A stretch of DNA of 64,000 bases from Aquipseudomonas alcaligenes (GCF_003205495.1 NZ_QJRX01000007.1:62001-126000), one strand, 5' to 3'; numbered from the stretch's first letter, positions 44,029-55,584 are shown. The notes: generated by a model from the letters alone, not told the origin. Numbers and translations: made by a program.

Positions 44029-45396
44029 ATGTCGCGCGACCTGCCCGTCTCCGAACGGCACTCCTGGAGCCATGCCTATGGCTGGCTCCTGCTCGGTTTC
44101 ATCTGCTATGCCCTGCCCTGGTCGGTATTCGCCGCCGAAGCCACCACCCTGCTGCGCCTGCAGGGCTCCAACACCATAGGCGCCAAGCTGGGCCCGGCGC
44201 TGATCGGCGGCCTCTACCAGAGCCAGGGCCTGAGCAATGTGCGCATCGCCCCCGGGGCGGCGGAGAACGAGCAGCTGGTGCTCGCCGAGGACAAGCTGGG
44301 CCGCCCCCTGCAGAGCCTGGTGGCCGCGCACGGCTCGGGCACCGGCTTCGTCGCCCTGCAGGACGGCAGCGCCGACCTGGCCGCTTCCTCGCGCCCGATC
44401 AAGGATGCCGAGGCCGCCAGCCTGCAGCCACTCGGCGACATGCGCGGCATGGACGCCGAACAGGTGATCGCCATCGACGGCCTGGCCATCATCGTCCACC
44501 CGCGCAACCCGGTGCAGGCGCTGACCACCGAGCAGCTGGCCGCCGTGTTCGCCGGCGAGATCAGGGACTGGAGCGCCCTGGGCGGCCAGCCCAGCGCCAT
44601 TCGCCTGTATGCCCGCGACGACAAGTCCGGCACCTTCGACACCTTCAAGGAGCTGGTCCTGGCCGCCCATGGCAAGAGCCTGGCAGCCGGCGCCCAGCGT
44701 TTCGAATCGAGCACTCAGCTGTCCGACCAGGTCAGCCAGGACCCGGACGGCATCGGCTTCATCGGCCTGCCCTACGTGCGCCAGAGCAAGCCGCTGGCCA
44801 TCGCCGACGGCCAGTCACAGCCGATGCTGCCCAGCACCACGCTGATCGCCACCGAGGACTACCCGCTGTCGCGACGCCTGTTCCTGTACAACCCGCCGGG
44901 CACGGCCAACGAGTGGGTCAATGCCCTGGTGCAGTTCGCCCACAGCCCCGCCGGCCAGGCCATCGTCGAGCAGAGCGGCTTCATCCCGCAGACCGTGCAG
45001 GCGGTCGAGGTCGAGCCCAGCGCCGGCATGCCGGCCGACTACCGCAGGCTGGCCAGCGAGGCCAAGCGCCTGTCGGTCAACTTCCGCTTCCAGGAAGGCA
45101 GCGCCGAGCTGGACAACAAGGCCCGGCGCGACGTGGCGCGGGTGCTGGAGTACCTCAAGGCCAACGACAAGCTGCGCCAGAAGGCCGTGCTGGTCGGCTT
45201 CGGCGACCCGAAGAACGACCCGGCGCGCGCCGCCCTGCTGTCCAAGCTGCGGGCCATGGCCGTGCGCCGCGACCTGTCCAAGGGCGGCGTGATCTTCCGC
45301 GAGATCACCGGCCTCGGCGAGCAGATGCCGGTGGCGGCCAACAGCGGCGACGAGGGCCGCATGAAGAACCGCCGGGTGGAAGTCTGGGTGTACTGA
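44029..45396 (+). CDS. Periplasmic PstS-like binding domain fused to an OmpA-type C-terminus
   Basis: 455 residues. A long N-terminal signal or anchor (hydrophobic residues about 19-36, ending FAAEA) precedes a phosphate-binding-protein-like domain (about 40-320). Its landmarks are LQGSNTIGAKLGPALIGG near 44, AAHGSGTGFVALQDGSADLA near 100, RDDKSGTFDTFKELVL near 200 and GIGFIGLPYV near 243. The C-terminal part (about 345-455) is OmpA-like: VNFRFQEGSAELDNKARRDV near 347 and GRMKNRRVEVWVY at the end. The architecture suggests a periplasmic ligand binder tethered to peptidoglycan. No ABC permease genes are adjacent, so it is unlikely to be a standard transport subunit. An AAGGTG element precedes the ATG. 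Confidence 0.85.
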   Translation: MSRDLPVSERHSWSHAYGWLLLGFICYALPWSVFAAEATTLLRLQGSNTIGAKLGPALIGGLYQSQGLSNVRIAPGAAENEQLVLAEDKLGRPLQSLVAAHGSGTGFVALQDGSADLAASSRPIKDAEAASLQPLGDMRGMDAEQVIAIDGLAIIVHPRNPVQALTTEQLAAVFAGEIRDWSALGGQPSAIRLYARDDKSGTFDTFKELVLAAHGKSLAAGAQRFESSTQLSDQVSQDPDGIGFIGLPYVRQSKPLAIADGQSQPMLPSTTLIATEDYPLSRRLFLYNPPGTANEWVNALVQFAHSPAGQAIVEQSGFIPQTVQAVEVEPSAGMPADYRRLASEAKRLSVNFRFQEGSAELDNKARRDVARVLEYLKANDKLRQKAVLVGFGDPKNDPARAALLSKLRAMAVRRDLSKGGVIFREITGLGEQMPVAANSGDEGRMKNRRVEVWVY

Positions 45397-45436
45397 GCCA
45401 TTTGCCGCCTGCGGCGACTGGCACTAGCCTTGACCC

Positions 45437-45554
45437 TGATGGCCACCGCTCGCCAGAGCCGGCATGCGGCCATCAGTGACGCCGGGCCCCTCTGGCGGCG
45501 CGCCCACGCCGCGATGTCGGAGTCACTGTCGATCAGGCGGCGACGGAGGGGCCC
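45437..45554 (+). promoter_or_regulatory. Structured 5' leader of the terC-family gene, able to sequester its ribosome-binding site
   Basis: Three perfect helices can form. TGATGGCC (45437-45444) pairs with GGCCATCA (45468-45475). CAGTGAC (45474-45480) pairs with GTCACTG (45522-45528). GGGCCCCTC (45484-45492) pairs with GAGGGGCCC (45546-45554), which is the Shine-Dalgarno region directly before the ATG. The first two helices overlap by two bases and the second and third interleave, so alternative folds are likely. In other bacteria alx/terC-type genes are controlled by Mn2+- or pH-sensing leaders of the yybP-ykoY class. I do not see that aptamer's conserved core, so class membership is unproven. 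Confidence 0.5.
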
Positions 45555-46544
45555 ATGGATCAGCTACTCGACTTCCTCAACACCCCCATGCTCGGCACGG
45601 CCACCTGGCTGTGGCTGAGCTTCCTCGGCATCGTCATCGCCCTGCTGGTACTCGATCTCGGCATCCTCCATCGCGACCAGCACGAGATCGAGATGCGCGA
45701 GAGCCTGCTGCTGTACAGCGGCTACTTCAGCGTCGGCGTGCTGTTCGGCCTGTGGGTCTGGCACGAGCTGGGCGCGCAGAGTGCCCTGGAGTTCTACACC
45801 GGCCTGCTGGTGGAGCAGTCGCTGTCGATGGACAACGTGTTCGTCATGGCGATGATCTTCGGCTTCTTCGGCATACCCCGGCGCTACCAGCACCGGGTGC
45901 TGTTCTGGGGCATCATCGGGGTCATCGTGCTGCGCGCCATCATGATTGGCCTGGGCACGGCGCTGGTGCAGCGGTTCGACTGGATTCTCTACGTGTTTGG
46001 CGCCTTCCTGCTGTTCACCGGGGTGAAGATGCTGTTCAGCCGCGAGGAGCAGCACCCGGACCTGGCGCAGAATCCCCTGCTGCGTTTCCTGCGCCGGCAT
46101 ATCCGGGTGACCGATGAACTGCACGAGGGGCGCTTCTTCGTGCGCAAGCGCCCGGAAGGCGCCACGCATCATCTGCTCTACGCGACACCGCTGTTCCTCG
46201 CCCTGGTGCTGATCGAGCTGGCCGACCTGGTGTTCGCCGTGGACAGCGTGCCGGCGGTGTTCGCCATCACCCAGGACCCGTTCATCGTCTACACCTCGAA
46301 CATCTTCGCCATCCTCGGCCTGCGCTCGCTGTACTTCGCCCTGGCCGCGCTGATGCACCGCTTCGTCTACCTGAAGTACGCCCTGGCGCTGGTACTGGTG
46401 TTCATCGGCGGCAAGATTTTCCTGCACGGTTTCATCGGCAAGATTCCCGCCCTGCTCTCCCTTGGCGTAACCTTCGGCCTGCTGGCCGGCGGCGTGCTGC
46501 TGTCGCTACTGAGAACTCGCAATCGCCACGAGCAGGAGTCCTGA
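45555..46544 (+). CDS. TerC-family (Alx-like) integral membrane protein
   Basis: 329 residues with about nine transmembrane helices. Family motifs are present: FYTGLLVEQSLSMDNVFVMA near residue 80, and the second half-repeat with LVLIELADLVFAVDSVPAVF near 220. The acidic residues within these helices are those implicated in metal handling by TerC/Alx proteins. A cytoplasmic loop about 160-210 (LRRHIRVTDELHEGRFFV) separates the halves. Alx homologues are linked to manganese efflux and to metalation of exported enzymes. The leader can base-pair with the ribosome-binding site, and a 59-codon ORF starts on the stop codon. Confidence 0.92.
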   Translation: MDQLLDFLNTPMLGTATWLWLSFLGIVIALLVLDLGILHRDQHEIEMRESLLLYSGYFSVGVLFGLWVWHELGAQSALEFYTGLLVEQSLSMDNVFVMAMIFGFFGIPRRYQHRVLFWGIIGVIVLRAIMIGLGTALVQRFDWILYVFGAFLLFTGVKMLFSREEQHPDLAQNPLLRFLRRHIRVTDELHEGRFFVRKRPEGATHHLLYATPLFLALVLIELADLVFAVDSVPAVFAITQDPFIVYTSNIFAILGLRSLYFALAALMHRFVYLKYALALVLVFIGGKIFLHGFIGKIPALLSLGVTFGLLAGGVLLSLLRTRNRHEQES

Positions 46545-46723
46545 TGGAAGTGCGGATCGACAGGCTGGAACGCAAGGGCCGGATACTCTGGCAGGTGCAG
46601 ATGGGCCGGCGCAGCCTGACCTTTCATGAGGAACTGGCGGCGCGCACCTTCGCCGCCCAGCTGCATTTGCGCCTGGGCTGGCTGAACCAGAAGAGCCTGG
46701 CCGAGGACGGCAAGGAAGGCTGA
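46544..46723 (+). CDS. Small coupled ORF (59 residues), function unknown
   Basis: The ATG overlaps the terC stop by one base (TGATG), so translation is probably coupled; GGAG lies within the end of terC. The product begins MEVRIDRLERKGRILWQV and is basic, with a central stretch LTFHEELAARTFAAQLHLRL and an acidic C-terminus. No signal peptide or transmembrane segment is apparent. Codon use is like that of neighbouring genes. It resembles no family I recognise. It could be a small partner of the membrane protein. Confidence 0.6.
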   Translation: MEVRIDRLERKGRILWQVQMGRRSLTFHEELAARTFAAQLHLRLGWLNQKSLAEDGKEG

Positions 46724-46740
46724 AACGAACGCAGCGCGGC

Positions 46741-46842
46741 TCCCCTCTCCCGTTTACGGGAGAGGGGCTGGGGGAGAGGGTAAGAATCCGCAATCCGACC
46801 AAGCCCCCTCTCCCCGGCCCTCTCCCCGAGGGGAGAGGGGGC
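46741..46842. repeat. Palindromic CCCTCTCCC-type extragenic repeat, copy 1
   Basis: A hairpin CCCCTCTCCC / GGGAGAGGGG with a 5-base TTTAC-type loop is followed by GGGGAGAGGG, a 30-base spacer, and a second set of complementary arms ending GGGGAGAGGGGG. The whole unit can fold on itself. Related units occur at 50961-51059 and 52700-52811. Confidence 0.8.
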
Positions 46843-46868
46843 AGTCTGCATCCGATTAGCCAGAAACG

Positions 46869-46894
46869 ACGAGGCCCGCAGATGCGGGCCTCGT
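46869..46894 (-). terminator. Strong hairpin downstream of the acyl-CoA dehydrogenase gene
   Basis: A stem of at least 11 perfect pairs (ACGAGGCCCGC/GCGGGCCTCGT) lies 15 bases after the gene's stop. The minus-strand tail CGTTTCTGG is only weakly U-rich. The hairpin has the same flank, GAAACGACGAGGC, as the one after galU. Confidence 0.6.
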
Positions 46895-46909
46895 GCATTG
46901 CCATCGCGG

Positions 46910-48139
<1,230 letters not shown>

Positions 48140-48215
48140 GGGGACACCTTGGTGGTTGGCTTCGATGTGGAATGATGCTAGAACAGCACCCACGATTTAT
48201 CTAAGCTATTTTCCT

Positions 48216-48251
48216 GCCTTATCAACATTCATAAGCAATATGAGATAAGGC
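48216..48251. promoter_or_regulatory. Nested inverted repeats in the dehydrogenase-lysR gap (LysR operator candidate)
   Basis: GCCTTATC (48216-48223) and GATAAGGC (48244-48251) are perfect inverted arms. Within the span, CTTAT-N8-ATAAG (48218-48235) gives the T-N11-A pattern typical of LysR-type operators. The site lies 20-55 bases upstream of the lysR start. Confidence 0.5.
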
Positions 48252-48270
48252 TTGAAGCACGGAGAAGACC

Positions 48271-49212
48271 ATGAATCTGAACAAGGTAGACCTCAACCTC
48301 TTCATCGTCTTCGATGCCATCTACACCGAGGCCAACCTGACCCGCGCCGGGCAGATCGTCGGCATCACCCAGCCGGCCGTGTCCAACGCCCTGGCCCGCC
48401 TGCGCGAGACCTTCAACGACCCGCTGTTCGTGCGCACCGCCCAGGGCATGGTGCCCACGCCGATGGCGCAGAACATCATCGGCCCGGTGCGCAACGCCCT
48501 GCAGCTGCTGCGCGTGTCGGTGCAGGAGAGCCGCACCTTCGATGCCAAGCAGGCGAGCAAGACCTACCGCATCAGCATGACCGACCTCTCCGAGCAGATC
48601 CTCCTGCCGCCGCTGTTCCAGCGCCTGCGCCGGCTGGCCCCGGCGGTGCAGATCGAGAGCTTCCAGGCCAAGCGCCGCGAAACCACCAAGGAGCTGGCCG
48701 CCGGCCGCCTGGACTTCGCCGTCGATGCCCCGCTCAACACCGACCCGCAGGTGCGCCACGTCAAGCTGATGGAAGACCGCTACGTGTGCGCCATGCGCCC
48801 CGGCCACCCGCTGGCCAAGGACAAGCTGAGCCTGGACGAGTACCTGTCGCAGGCGCATATCCAGATCTCCAGCCGCCGCAGCGGCCTCGGCTACATCGAC
48901 CTGTCGCTGGGCAAGATGGGCCTGCAGCGCAAGGTCGCCCTGCGTTCGCAGCACTACCTGATGGCCTCCAGCGTGCTGCAGGCCACCGACATGCTGATGA
49001 CCGTGCCGGAACGCTTCGCCCGCCGCCACGGCCTGCACTTCGCGGCGCTGCCGGTCAGCGACGTGCCGGCCCTGGAAACCCACCTGTACTGGCACGAAAG
49101 CACCGACCAGGACCCGGCCAACCGCTGGATGCGCGAACAACTGATCGAGCTGGCGCAGCAGATCGGCGTCCAGGAAAAACGTGCCGAGAGTGAAGCAAAG
49201 ACTTCAGCTTGA
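48271..49212 (+). CDS. LysR-family regulator divergent from the acyl-CoA dehydrogenase
   Basis: 313 residues. The N-terminal helix-turn-helix (about 5-65) reads NLTRAGQIVGITQPAVSNALARLRETFNDP, followed by LFVRTAQGMVPTPMAQ. The effector-binding domain (about 95-300) contains YRISMTDLSEQILLPPLFQRL and MLMTVPERFARRHGL. Its closest look is to regulators controlling adjacent acyl-CoA dehydrogenases in pseudomonads, as recalled from synteny. Divergence and the shared gap suggest it regulates the dehydrogenase and itself. A perfect terminator follows. Confidence 0.92.
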   Translation: MNLNKVDLNLFIVFDAIYTEANLTRAGQIVGITQPAVSNALARLRETFNDPLFVRTAQGMVPTPMAQNIIGPVRNALQLLRVSVQESRTFDAKQASKTYRISMTDLSEQILLPPLFQRLRRLAPAVQIESFQAKRRETTKELAAGRLDFAVDAPLNTDPQVRHVKLMEDRYVCAMRPGHPLAKDKLSLDEYLSQAHIQISSRRSGLGYIDLSLGKMGLQRKVALRSQHYLMASSVLQATDMLMTVPERFARRHGLHFAALPVSDVPALETHLYWHESTDQDPANRWMREQLIELAQQIGVQEKRAESEAKTSA

Positions 49213-49234
49213 TGCGCTAAGCTACTGAATCATA

Positions 49235-49259
49235 AGCCTCGCACCTGCGGGGCTTTTTT
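49235..49259 (+). terminator. Rho-independent terminator of the lysR gene
   Basis: The stem AGCCTCGCA/TGCGGGGCT (with one G-U pair) has a two-base apex and is followed by six T residues, 22 bases after the lysR stop. Confidence 0.85.
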
Positions 49260-49298
49260 ATGCCTGCCAGTCCCAGTGTCGCCGGCCTTGCACCTGAC

Positions 49299-49335
49299 GT
49301 TGACGTTAACGTCAACCTGCCTTACGTTAACGTAA
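49299..49335. promoter_or_regulatory. Tandem palindromic operators of liuR-liuABCDE
   Basis: GTTGACGTTAACGTCAAC (49299-49316) is an 18-base perfect palindrome. TTACGTTAACGTAA (49322-49335) is a 14-base perfect palindrome. Their centres are 21 bases apart (two helical turns) on the same core ACGTTAACGT. This resembles LiuR binding sites known from other proteobacteria. They end 22 bases before the liuR ATG. Confidence 0.75.
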
Positions 49336-49357
49336 AGCAGACTTCCCAGGGTTGCCC

Positions 49358-49738
49358 ATGGCCGCCAACTACAGCATCTCCGACCTGGCCCGCGAGCTGG
49401 ACATCACCACCCGCGCCATCCGCTTCTACGAGGAACAGGGCATGCTGGCCCCCGAACGGCGCGGCCAGGAGCGGGTCTACAGCGCCAAGGACAAGGTCAC
49501 CCTCAAGCTGATCCTGCGCGGCAAGCGCATCGGCTTCTCCCTGGCCGAATGCAAGGAACTGATCGAACTGTACGACCCGGCCGGCGGCAACCGCCTGCAG
49601 CTGGAGACCTTCATGAGCAAGATCGCCGAGCGCCGCGCCCAGCTCGAACAGCAGTTGCTGGACATCCGGCAGATGCAACTGGAGCTCGACACGGCCGAGG
49701 AGCGCTGCCTCGCAGCGCTCGAACAAACTCAAGCCTGA
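49358..49738 (+). CDS. liuR: MerR-family regulator LiuR
   Basis: 126 residues. The winged helix-turn-helix (about 5-70) begins [20 protein letters not shown] and continues [21 protein letters not shown] dimerisation coiled coil (about 80-120) contains [19 protein letters not shown]. Like other members it senses a CoA-related intermediate of leucine breakdown and represses the liu genes. It is first in the operon, 47 bases before liuA, and directly downstream of the tandem operators. ATG 49358 is preferred over a TTG two codons upstream. Confidence 0.94.
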   Translation: MAANYSISDLARELDITTRAIRFYEEQGMLAPERRGQERVYSAKDKVTLKLILRGKRIGFSLAECKELIELYDPAGGNRLQLETFMSKIAERRAQLEQQLLDIRQMQLELDTAEERCLAALEQTQA

Positions 49739-49785
49739 CAGGCACTTATCTACCAAACCTAACAAAGACAATCACAGGTGGAACC

Positions 49786-50949
49786 ATGAGCTACCCGACC
49801 CTCAACTTCGGTCTCGGCGAGACCATCGACATGCTCCGCGACGCGGTCTACCAGTTCGCCCAGGCCGAGCTGGCCCCGCGTGCGGCGCAGATCGACCGCG
49901 ACAACGAGTTCCCCATGGACATGTGGCGCAAGTTCGGTGACATGGGCCTGCTCGGCATGACAGTCGAAGAGGAGTACGGCGGCACCAACATGGGCTACCT
50001 GGCCCACGTGGTGGCAATGGAAGAGATCAGCCGCGCCAGCGCCTCGGTCGGCCTGTCCTACGGCGCCCACTCCAACCTGTGCGTGAACCAGATCCGCAAG
50101 AACGGCACCGAGGCGCAAAAGCAGAAATACCTGCCCAAGCTGTGCTCCGGCGAACATATCGGCGCCCTGGCCATGAGCGAGCCCAACGCCGGCTCCGACG
50201 TGGTGTCGATGAAGCTGCGCGCCGAGAAGCGCGGCGACCGCTACGTGCTCAACGGCAACAAGATGTGGATCACCAACGGCCCGGACGCCCACACCTACGT
50301 GATCTACGCCAAGACCGACATCAACGCCGGCTCGCGCGGCATGACCGCCTTCATCGTCGAACGCGACTACAAGGGCTTCTCCCGCCACCAGAAGCTGGAC
50401 AAGCTGGGCATGCGCGGCTCCAACACCTGCGAGCTGGTGTTCGAGGACTGCGAAGTGCCGGAGGAGAACATCCTCGGCGCCGAGGGTGCCGGCGTGCGCG
50501 TGCTGATGAGCGGCCTGGACTACGAGCGCACCGTGCTCTCCGGCGGCCCGACCGGGATCATGAGCGCCTGCATGGACGTGGTGCTGCCCTACGTGCACGA
50601 GCGCCAGCAGTTCAAGCAGTCGATCGGCGAGTTCCAGCTGGTGCAGGGCAAGCTGGCCGACATGTACGCCGGCATGAACGCCTCCAAGTCCTACCTGTAC
50701 AACGTGGCCAAGGCCTGCGACCGCGGCGAGGAATCGCGCAAGGACGCCGCCGCGGTGATCCTCTACACCGCCGAGATGGCCACCAAGATGGCCCTGGACA
50801 CCATCCAGCTGCTCGGCGGCAACGGCTACACCAACGAGTACCCGGCCGGCCGCCTGCTGCGTGACGCCAAGCTCTACGAGATCGGCGCCGGCACCAGCGA
50901 GATCCGCCGCATGCTGATCGGCCGCGAGCTGTTCAACGAGACCAAGTAA
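49786..50949 (+). CDS. liuA: Isovaleryl-CoA dehydrogenase LiuA
   Basis: 387-residue acyl-CoA dehydrogenase oxidising isovaleryl-CoA to 3-methylcrotonyl-CoA, with electrons going to ETF. Features: [20 protein letters not shown] near residue 130, [17 protein letters not shown] near 160, and the catalytic glutamate in [13 protein letters not shown] near 245, the position used by isovaleryl-CoA dehydrogenases. [20 protein letters not shown] near 345 completes the family signature. AGGTG lies seven bases upstream of the ATG. It is the second gene of the operon, followed by a palindromic repeat before liuB. Confidence 0.95.
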   Translation: MSYPTLNFGLGETIDMLRDAVYQFAQAELAPRAAQIDRDNEFPMDMWRKFGDMGLLGMTVEEEYGGTNMGYLAHVVAMEEISRASASVGLSYGAHSNLCVNQIRKNGTEAQKQKYLPKLCSGEHIGALAMSEPNAGSDVVSMKLRAEKRGDRYVLNGNKMWITNGPDAHTYVIYAKTDINAGSRGMTAFIVERDYKGFSRHQKLDKLGMRGSNTCELVFEDCEVPEENILGAEGAGVRVLMSGLDYERTVLSGGPTGIMSACMDVVLPYVHERQQFKQSIGEFQLVQGKLADMYAGMNASKSYLYNVAKACDRGEESRKDAAAVILYTAEMATKMALDTIQLLGGNGYTNEYPAGRLLRDAKLYEIGAGTSEIRRMLIGRELFNETK

Positions 50950-50960
50950 GGCACGGACAG

Positions 50961-51059
50961 TCCCCTCTCCCACTTGTGGGAGAGGGTTAGGGAGAGGGCC
51001 GGAGCGGCCTGCACCACCCTCTCCCCCGGCCCCTCTCCCGCAAGCGGGCAGAGGGGAGA
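50961..51059. repeat. Palindromic CCCTCTCCC-type repeat, copy 2 (inside the liu operon)
   Basis: Same architecture as copy 1: CCCCTCTCCC-loop-GGGAGAGGG, then complementary CCCTCTCCC arms ending CAGAGGGGAG. It lies between the liuA stop and the liuB start and could form a stem in the polycistronic mRNA. Confidence 0.8.
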
Positions 51060-51084
51060 TAAAAGCAAAATCGGAGCGCGCCAG

Positions 51085-52692
<1,608 letters not shown>

Positions 52693-52699
52693 CATCAAC

Positions 52700-52811
52700 T
52701 CCCCTCTCCCGCTTGCGGGAGAGGGGCCGGGGGAGAGAGAAGAAGCGCTGCCACAGCCACCCTCTCCCAAACCCTCTCCCTGCACCTGTTTATGCAGCAG
52801 GGGGCGAGGGA
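52700..52811. repeat. Palindromic CCCTCTCCC-type repeat, copy 3 (inside the liu operon)
   Basis: CCCCTCTCCCGCTTGCGGGAGAGGGG forms a perfect first hairpin. The second arm (CCCTCTCCC) is followed by a diverged segment with its own CTGCA/TGCAG pair (around 52780-52796) before GGGGCGAGGG. It lies between liuB and liuC. Confidence 0.75.
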
Positions 52812-52837
52812 GCAACAGCAGAATACCTGGAGCCGCT

Positions 52838-53638
52838 ATGACCGACTTCACCACCGTACAGCTGGAAAAAGACCCGCGCGGCTTCGCCACCCTGTGGCTT
52901 AACCGTCCGGACAAGAACAACGCGTTCAACGCCGAAATGATCCGCGAGCTGATCCTCGCCCTCGACTTGATCGCCGCTGACAAGACCCTGCGCTTCCTGC
53001 TGCTGCGCGGCCGTGGCAGGCACTTCTCCGCCGGCGCCGACCTGGCCTGGATGCAGGCCTCGGCCAAGCTCGACTACAACGCCAACCTCAATGACGCCCG
53101 CGAGCTGGCCGAGCTGATGTACAACCTCAACGCCCTGAAGATCCCGACCCTGGCCGTGGTCCAGGGCGCGGCCTTCGGCGGTGCGGTGGGCCTGGTCAGC
53201 TGTTGCGATATGGCCATCGGCACGGACGACGCGCTGTTCAGCCTGTCCGAAGTGCGCATCGGCCTGGCCCCAGCGGTGATCAGCCCCTTCGTGGTCCAGG
53301 CCCTCGGCGAGCGTGCCGCACGCCGCTACGCGCTGACCGCCGAACGCTTCTCCGGCAACCGCGCCCGCGAGCTGGGCCTGCTGGCCGAGGCCTACCCGGC
53401 CGCCGAGCTGGACGCCCAGGTCGAGGCCTGGGTGGCCAACCTGCTGCTCAACAGCCCGCAGGCCATGCAGGCCAGCAAGGACCTGCTGCGCGAAGTGGCC
53501 AGCGGCGTGCTCAGCCCGCCCCTGCGCCGCTACACCGAGAACGCCATCGCCCGCATCCGCGTCAGCCCCGAAGGCCAGGAGGGGCTCAACGCCTTCCTGG
53601 AAAAACGCACGCCCGCCTGGCAGGAGCCGCAAGCATGA
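52838..53638 (+). CDS. liuC: Methylglutaconyl-CoA hydratase LiuC
   Basis: 266-residue crotonase-fold enzyme hydrating 3-methylglutaconyl-CoA to HMG-CoA. The oxyanion segment HFSAGADLAWMQ is near residue 60, and GAAFGGAVGLVSCCDMAIGTD near 110 holds the second oxyanion glycine. Downstream, FSLSEVRIGLAPAVISPFV carries the catalytic Glu-containing helix near 133. ATG 52838 follows GGAG; the upstream in-frame ORF goes through the palindromic repeat. Its stop overlaps the liuD start (ATGA). Confidence 0.93.
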   Translation: MTDFTTVQLEKDPRGFATLWLNRPDKNNAFNAEMIRELILALDLIAADKTLRFLLLRGRGRHFSAGADLAWMQASAKLDYNANLNDARELAELMYNLNALKIPTLAVVQGAAFGGAVGLVSCCDMAIGTDDALFSLSEVRIGLAPAVISPFVVQALGERAARRYALTAERFSGNRARELGLLAEAYPAAELDAQVEAWVANLLLNSPQAMQASKDLLREVASGVLSPPLRRYTENAIARIRVSPEGQEGLNAFLEKRTPAWQEPQA

Positions 53639-55584
53639 GCCGCACGCACATCGACACCCTGCTGGTGGCCAACCGTGGCGAGATCGCCTGCCGGGTGATG
53701 CGCACCGCCAAGGCCCTGGGCCTGAAGACCGTGGCCGTGCACAGCGCCATCGACGCAGGCGCCCGCCATGTGCGCGAAGCCGACATGGCGGTGAACCTCG
53801 GCGGCGCCAAGCCAGCCGACAGCTACCTGCTGATCGACAAGATCATCGCCGCGGCCAAGGCCAGCGGCGCCCAGGCCATCCACCCGGGCTACGGATTCCT
53901 CTCCGAGAATGCCGGCTTCGCCCGCGCCATCGAGGCCGCCGGCCTGGTGTTCCTCGGCCCGCCCGCCTCCGCCATCGACGCCATGGGCAGCAAGTCCGCG
54001 GCCAAGGCACTAATGGAAGACGCCGGCGTGCCGCTGGTGCCCGGCTACCACGGCGAGGCCCAGGACGTGGAGACCTTCCGCGTCGCCGCTGCACGCATCG
54101 GCTATCCGGTGCTGCTCAAGGCCGCCGCCGGCGGTGGTGGCAAGGGCATGAAGGTGGTCGAGCGCGAAGCCGAATTGGCCGAGACCCTGGAATCCGCCCA
54201 GCGCGAGGCCCAGTCCGCCTTCGGCGACTCGCGCATGCTGGTGGAGAAATACGTGCTGCAGCCGCGCCACGTGGAGATCCAGGTGTTCGCCGACAGCCAT
54301 GGCAACTGCCTGTACCTCAACGAGCGTGACTGCTCGATCCAGCGGCGCCACCAGAAGGTGGTCGAGGAAGCGCCGGCCCCGGGCCTCTCGCCCGAGCTGC
54401 GCCGGGCCATGGGCGAGGCGGCGGTCAAGGCCGCCCAGGCCATCGGCTATGTCGGCGCCGGCACCGTGGAGTTTCTGCTGGACGCCCGCGGCCAGTTCTT
54501 CTTTATGGAAATGAACACCCGCCTGCAGGTGGAACACCCGGTTACCGAAGCCATTACAGGCCTCGACCTGGTGGCCTGGCAGATCCGCGTGGCCCGTGGC
54601 GAGGCGCTGCCGATCAGCCAGGATCAGGTGCCGCTCAATGGCCACGCCATCGAGGTGCGCCTGTACGCCGAGGACACCGATAACGACTTCCTGCCCGCCT
54701 CCGGCGACCTGAAGCTGTATCGCGAACCGGCCGCAGGCCCAGGCCGACGGGTGGACAGCGGCGTGGCCGAGGGCGACATCGTTTCGCCCTTCTACGACCC
54801 GATGTTGGCCAAGCTGATCGCCTGGGGCGAGGACCGCGAGCAGGCCCGCCAGCGCCTGCTGGCCATGCTGGAGGAAACCGCCGTCGGTGGCTTTGCCAGC
54901 AACCTGCCGTTCCTGCGCCGCGTGCTGGCCCACCCGGCCTTCGCCAACGCGGAACTGGATACTGGCTTTATCGCCCGTCACCAGGAACAACTGCTGCCGA
55001 CCGTGGCCGAGCTGCCCACCGAGTTCTGGCAACTGGCCGGCGAAGCCTGGTTGCACAGCGAAGCGCCGCGCCGCAGCCACGAGGATTATCACTCACCGTG
55101 GAGCGGCAACCTCGGCTGGCGCGCCGGCCTGGCCAGCGAGACCGACCTGCAGCTGAGCTGCGGCGAGCAGCGCCAGACCGTACACCTGCGCAGCGCGCTG
55201 CAGTCGAAGCTGCTGGGCGAACAACTGTGGATAGAACAGGACGGCCTGCGCCTTGCCCACCGCGCCATCCGCCGCGGCGATACGCTGTATCTGGAATGGC
55301 AGGGCCGCCTGCACGAGGTGCGCAAGGTCGACCCGATCGCCGAGGCCGAGGCCAGCCACGCCCAGCACGGCGGGCTGACGGCACCGATGAACGGCAGTAT
55401 CGTGCGCGTGCTGGTCGAACCCGGCCAGGCCGTGGAGGCTGGCGCCGCCCTGGTGGTGCTGGAGGCCATGAAGATGGAGCACAGCATCCGCGCGCCCCAC
55501 GCCGGCACGGTCAAGGCACTGTACTGCGCCGAGGGCGACATGGTCGGCGAAGGCGCCGCCCTGGTAGAGCTGGAAGAGGCCTGA
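53635..55584 (+). CDS. liuD: Methylcrotonyl-CoA carboxylase alpha subunit LiuD (biotin carboxylase/BCCP)
   Basis: 649 residues. The biotin carboxylase domain (about 1-450) begins [18 protein letters not shown], with ATP-grasp motif [14 protein letters not shown] near 163 and [16 protein letters not shown] near 290. The biotin carboxyl carrier domain is at the C-terminus (about 575-649) with the biotinylation site EAMKMEHS near 615. The ATG overlaps the liuC stop by four bases, indicating coupled translation. It carboxylates its own biotin, which LiuB then uses. Confidence 0.95.
   Translation: MSRTHIDTLLVANRGEIACRVMRTAKALGLKTVAVHSAIDAGARHVREADMAVNLGGAKPADSYLLIDKIIAAAKASGAQAIHPGYGFLSENAGFARAIEAAGLVFLGPPASAIDAMGSKSAAKALMEDAGVPLVPGYHGEAQDVETFRVAAARIGYPVLLKAAAGGGGKGMKVVEREAELAETLESAQREAQSAFGDSRMLVEKYVLQPRHVEIQVFADSHGNCLYLNERDCSIQRRHQKVVEEAPAPGLSPELRRAMGEAAVKAAQAIGYVGAGTVEFLLDARGQFFFMEMNTRLQVEHPVTEAITGLDLVAWQIRVARGEALPISQDQVPLNGHAIEVRLYAEDTDNDFLPASGDLKLYREPAAGPGRRVDSGVAEGDIVSPFYDPMLAKLIAWGEDREQARQRLLAMLEETAVGGFASNLPFLRRVLAHPAFANAELDTGFIARHQEQLLPTVAELPTEFWQLAGEAWLHSEAPRRSHEDYHSPWSGNLGWRAGLASETDLQLSCGEQRQTVHLRSALQSKLLGEQLWIEQDGLRLAHRAIRRGDTLYLEWQGRLHEVRKVDPIAEAEASHAQHGGLTAPMNGSIVRVLVEPGQAVEAGAALVVLEAMKMEHSIRAPHAGTVKALYCAEGDMVGEGAALVELEEA

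Noticed and set aside
45437..45554. A standard yybP-ykoY manganese riboswitch call
   Set aside because: The conserved aptamer core is not visible by eye; only alternative helices and ribosome-binding-site pairing are.
46741..46842. The CCCTCTCCC unit as a simple Rho-independent terminator of the small ORF
   Set aside because: The same unit occurs twice within the liu operon where termination would be harmful, and no U tract follows.
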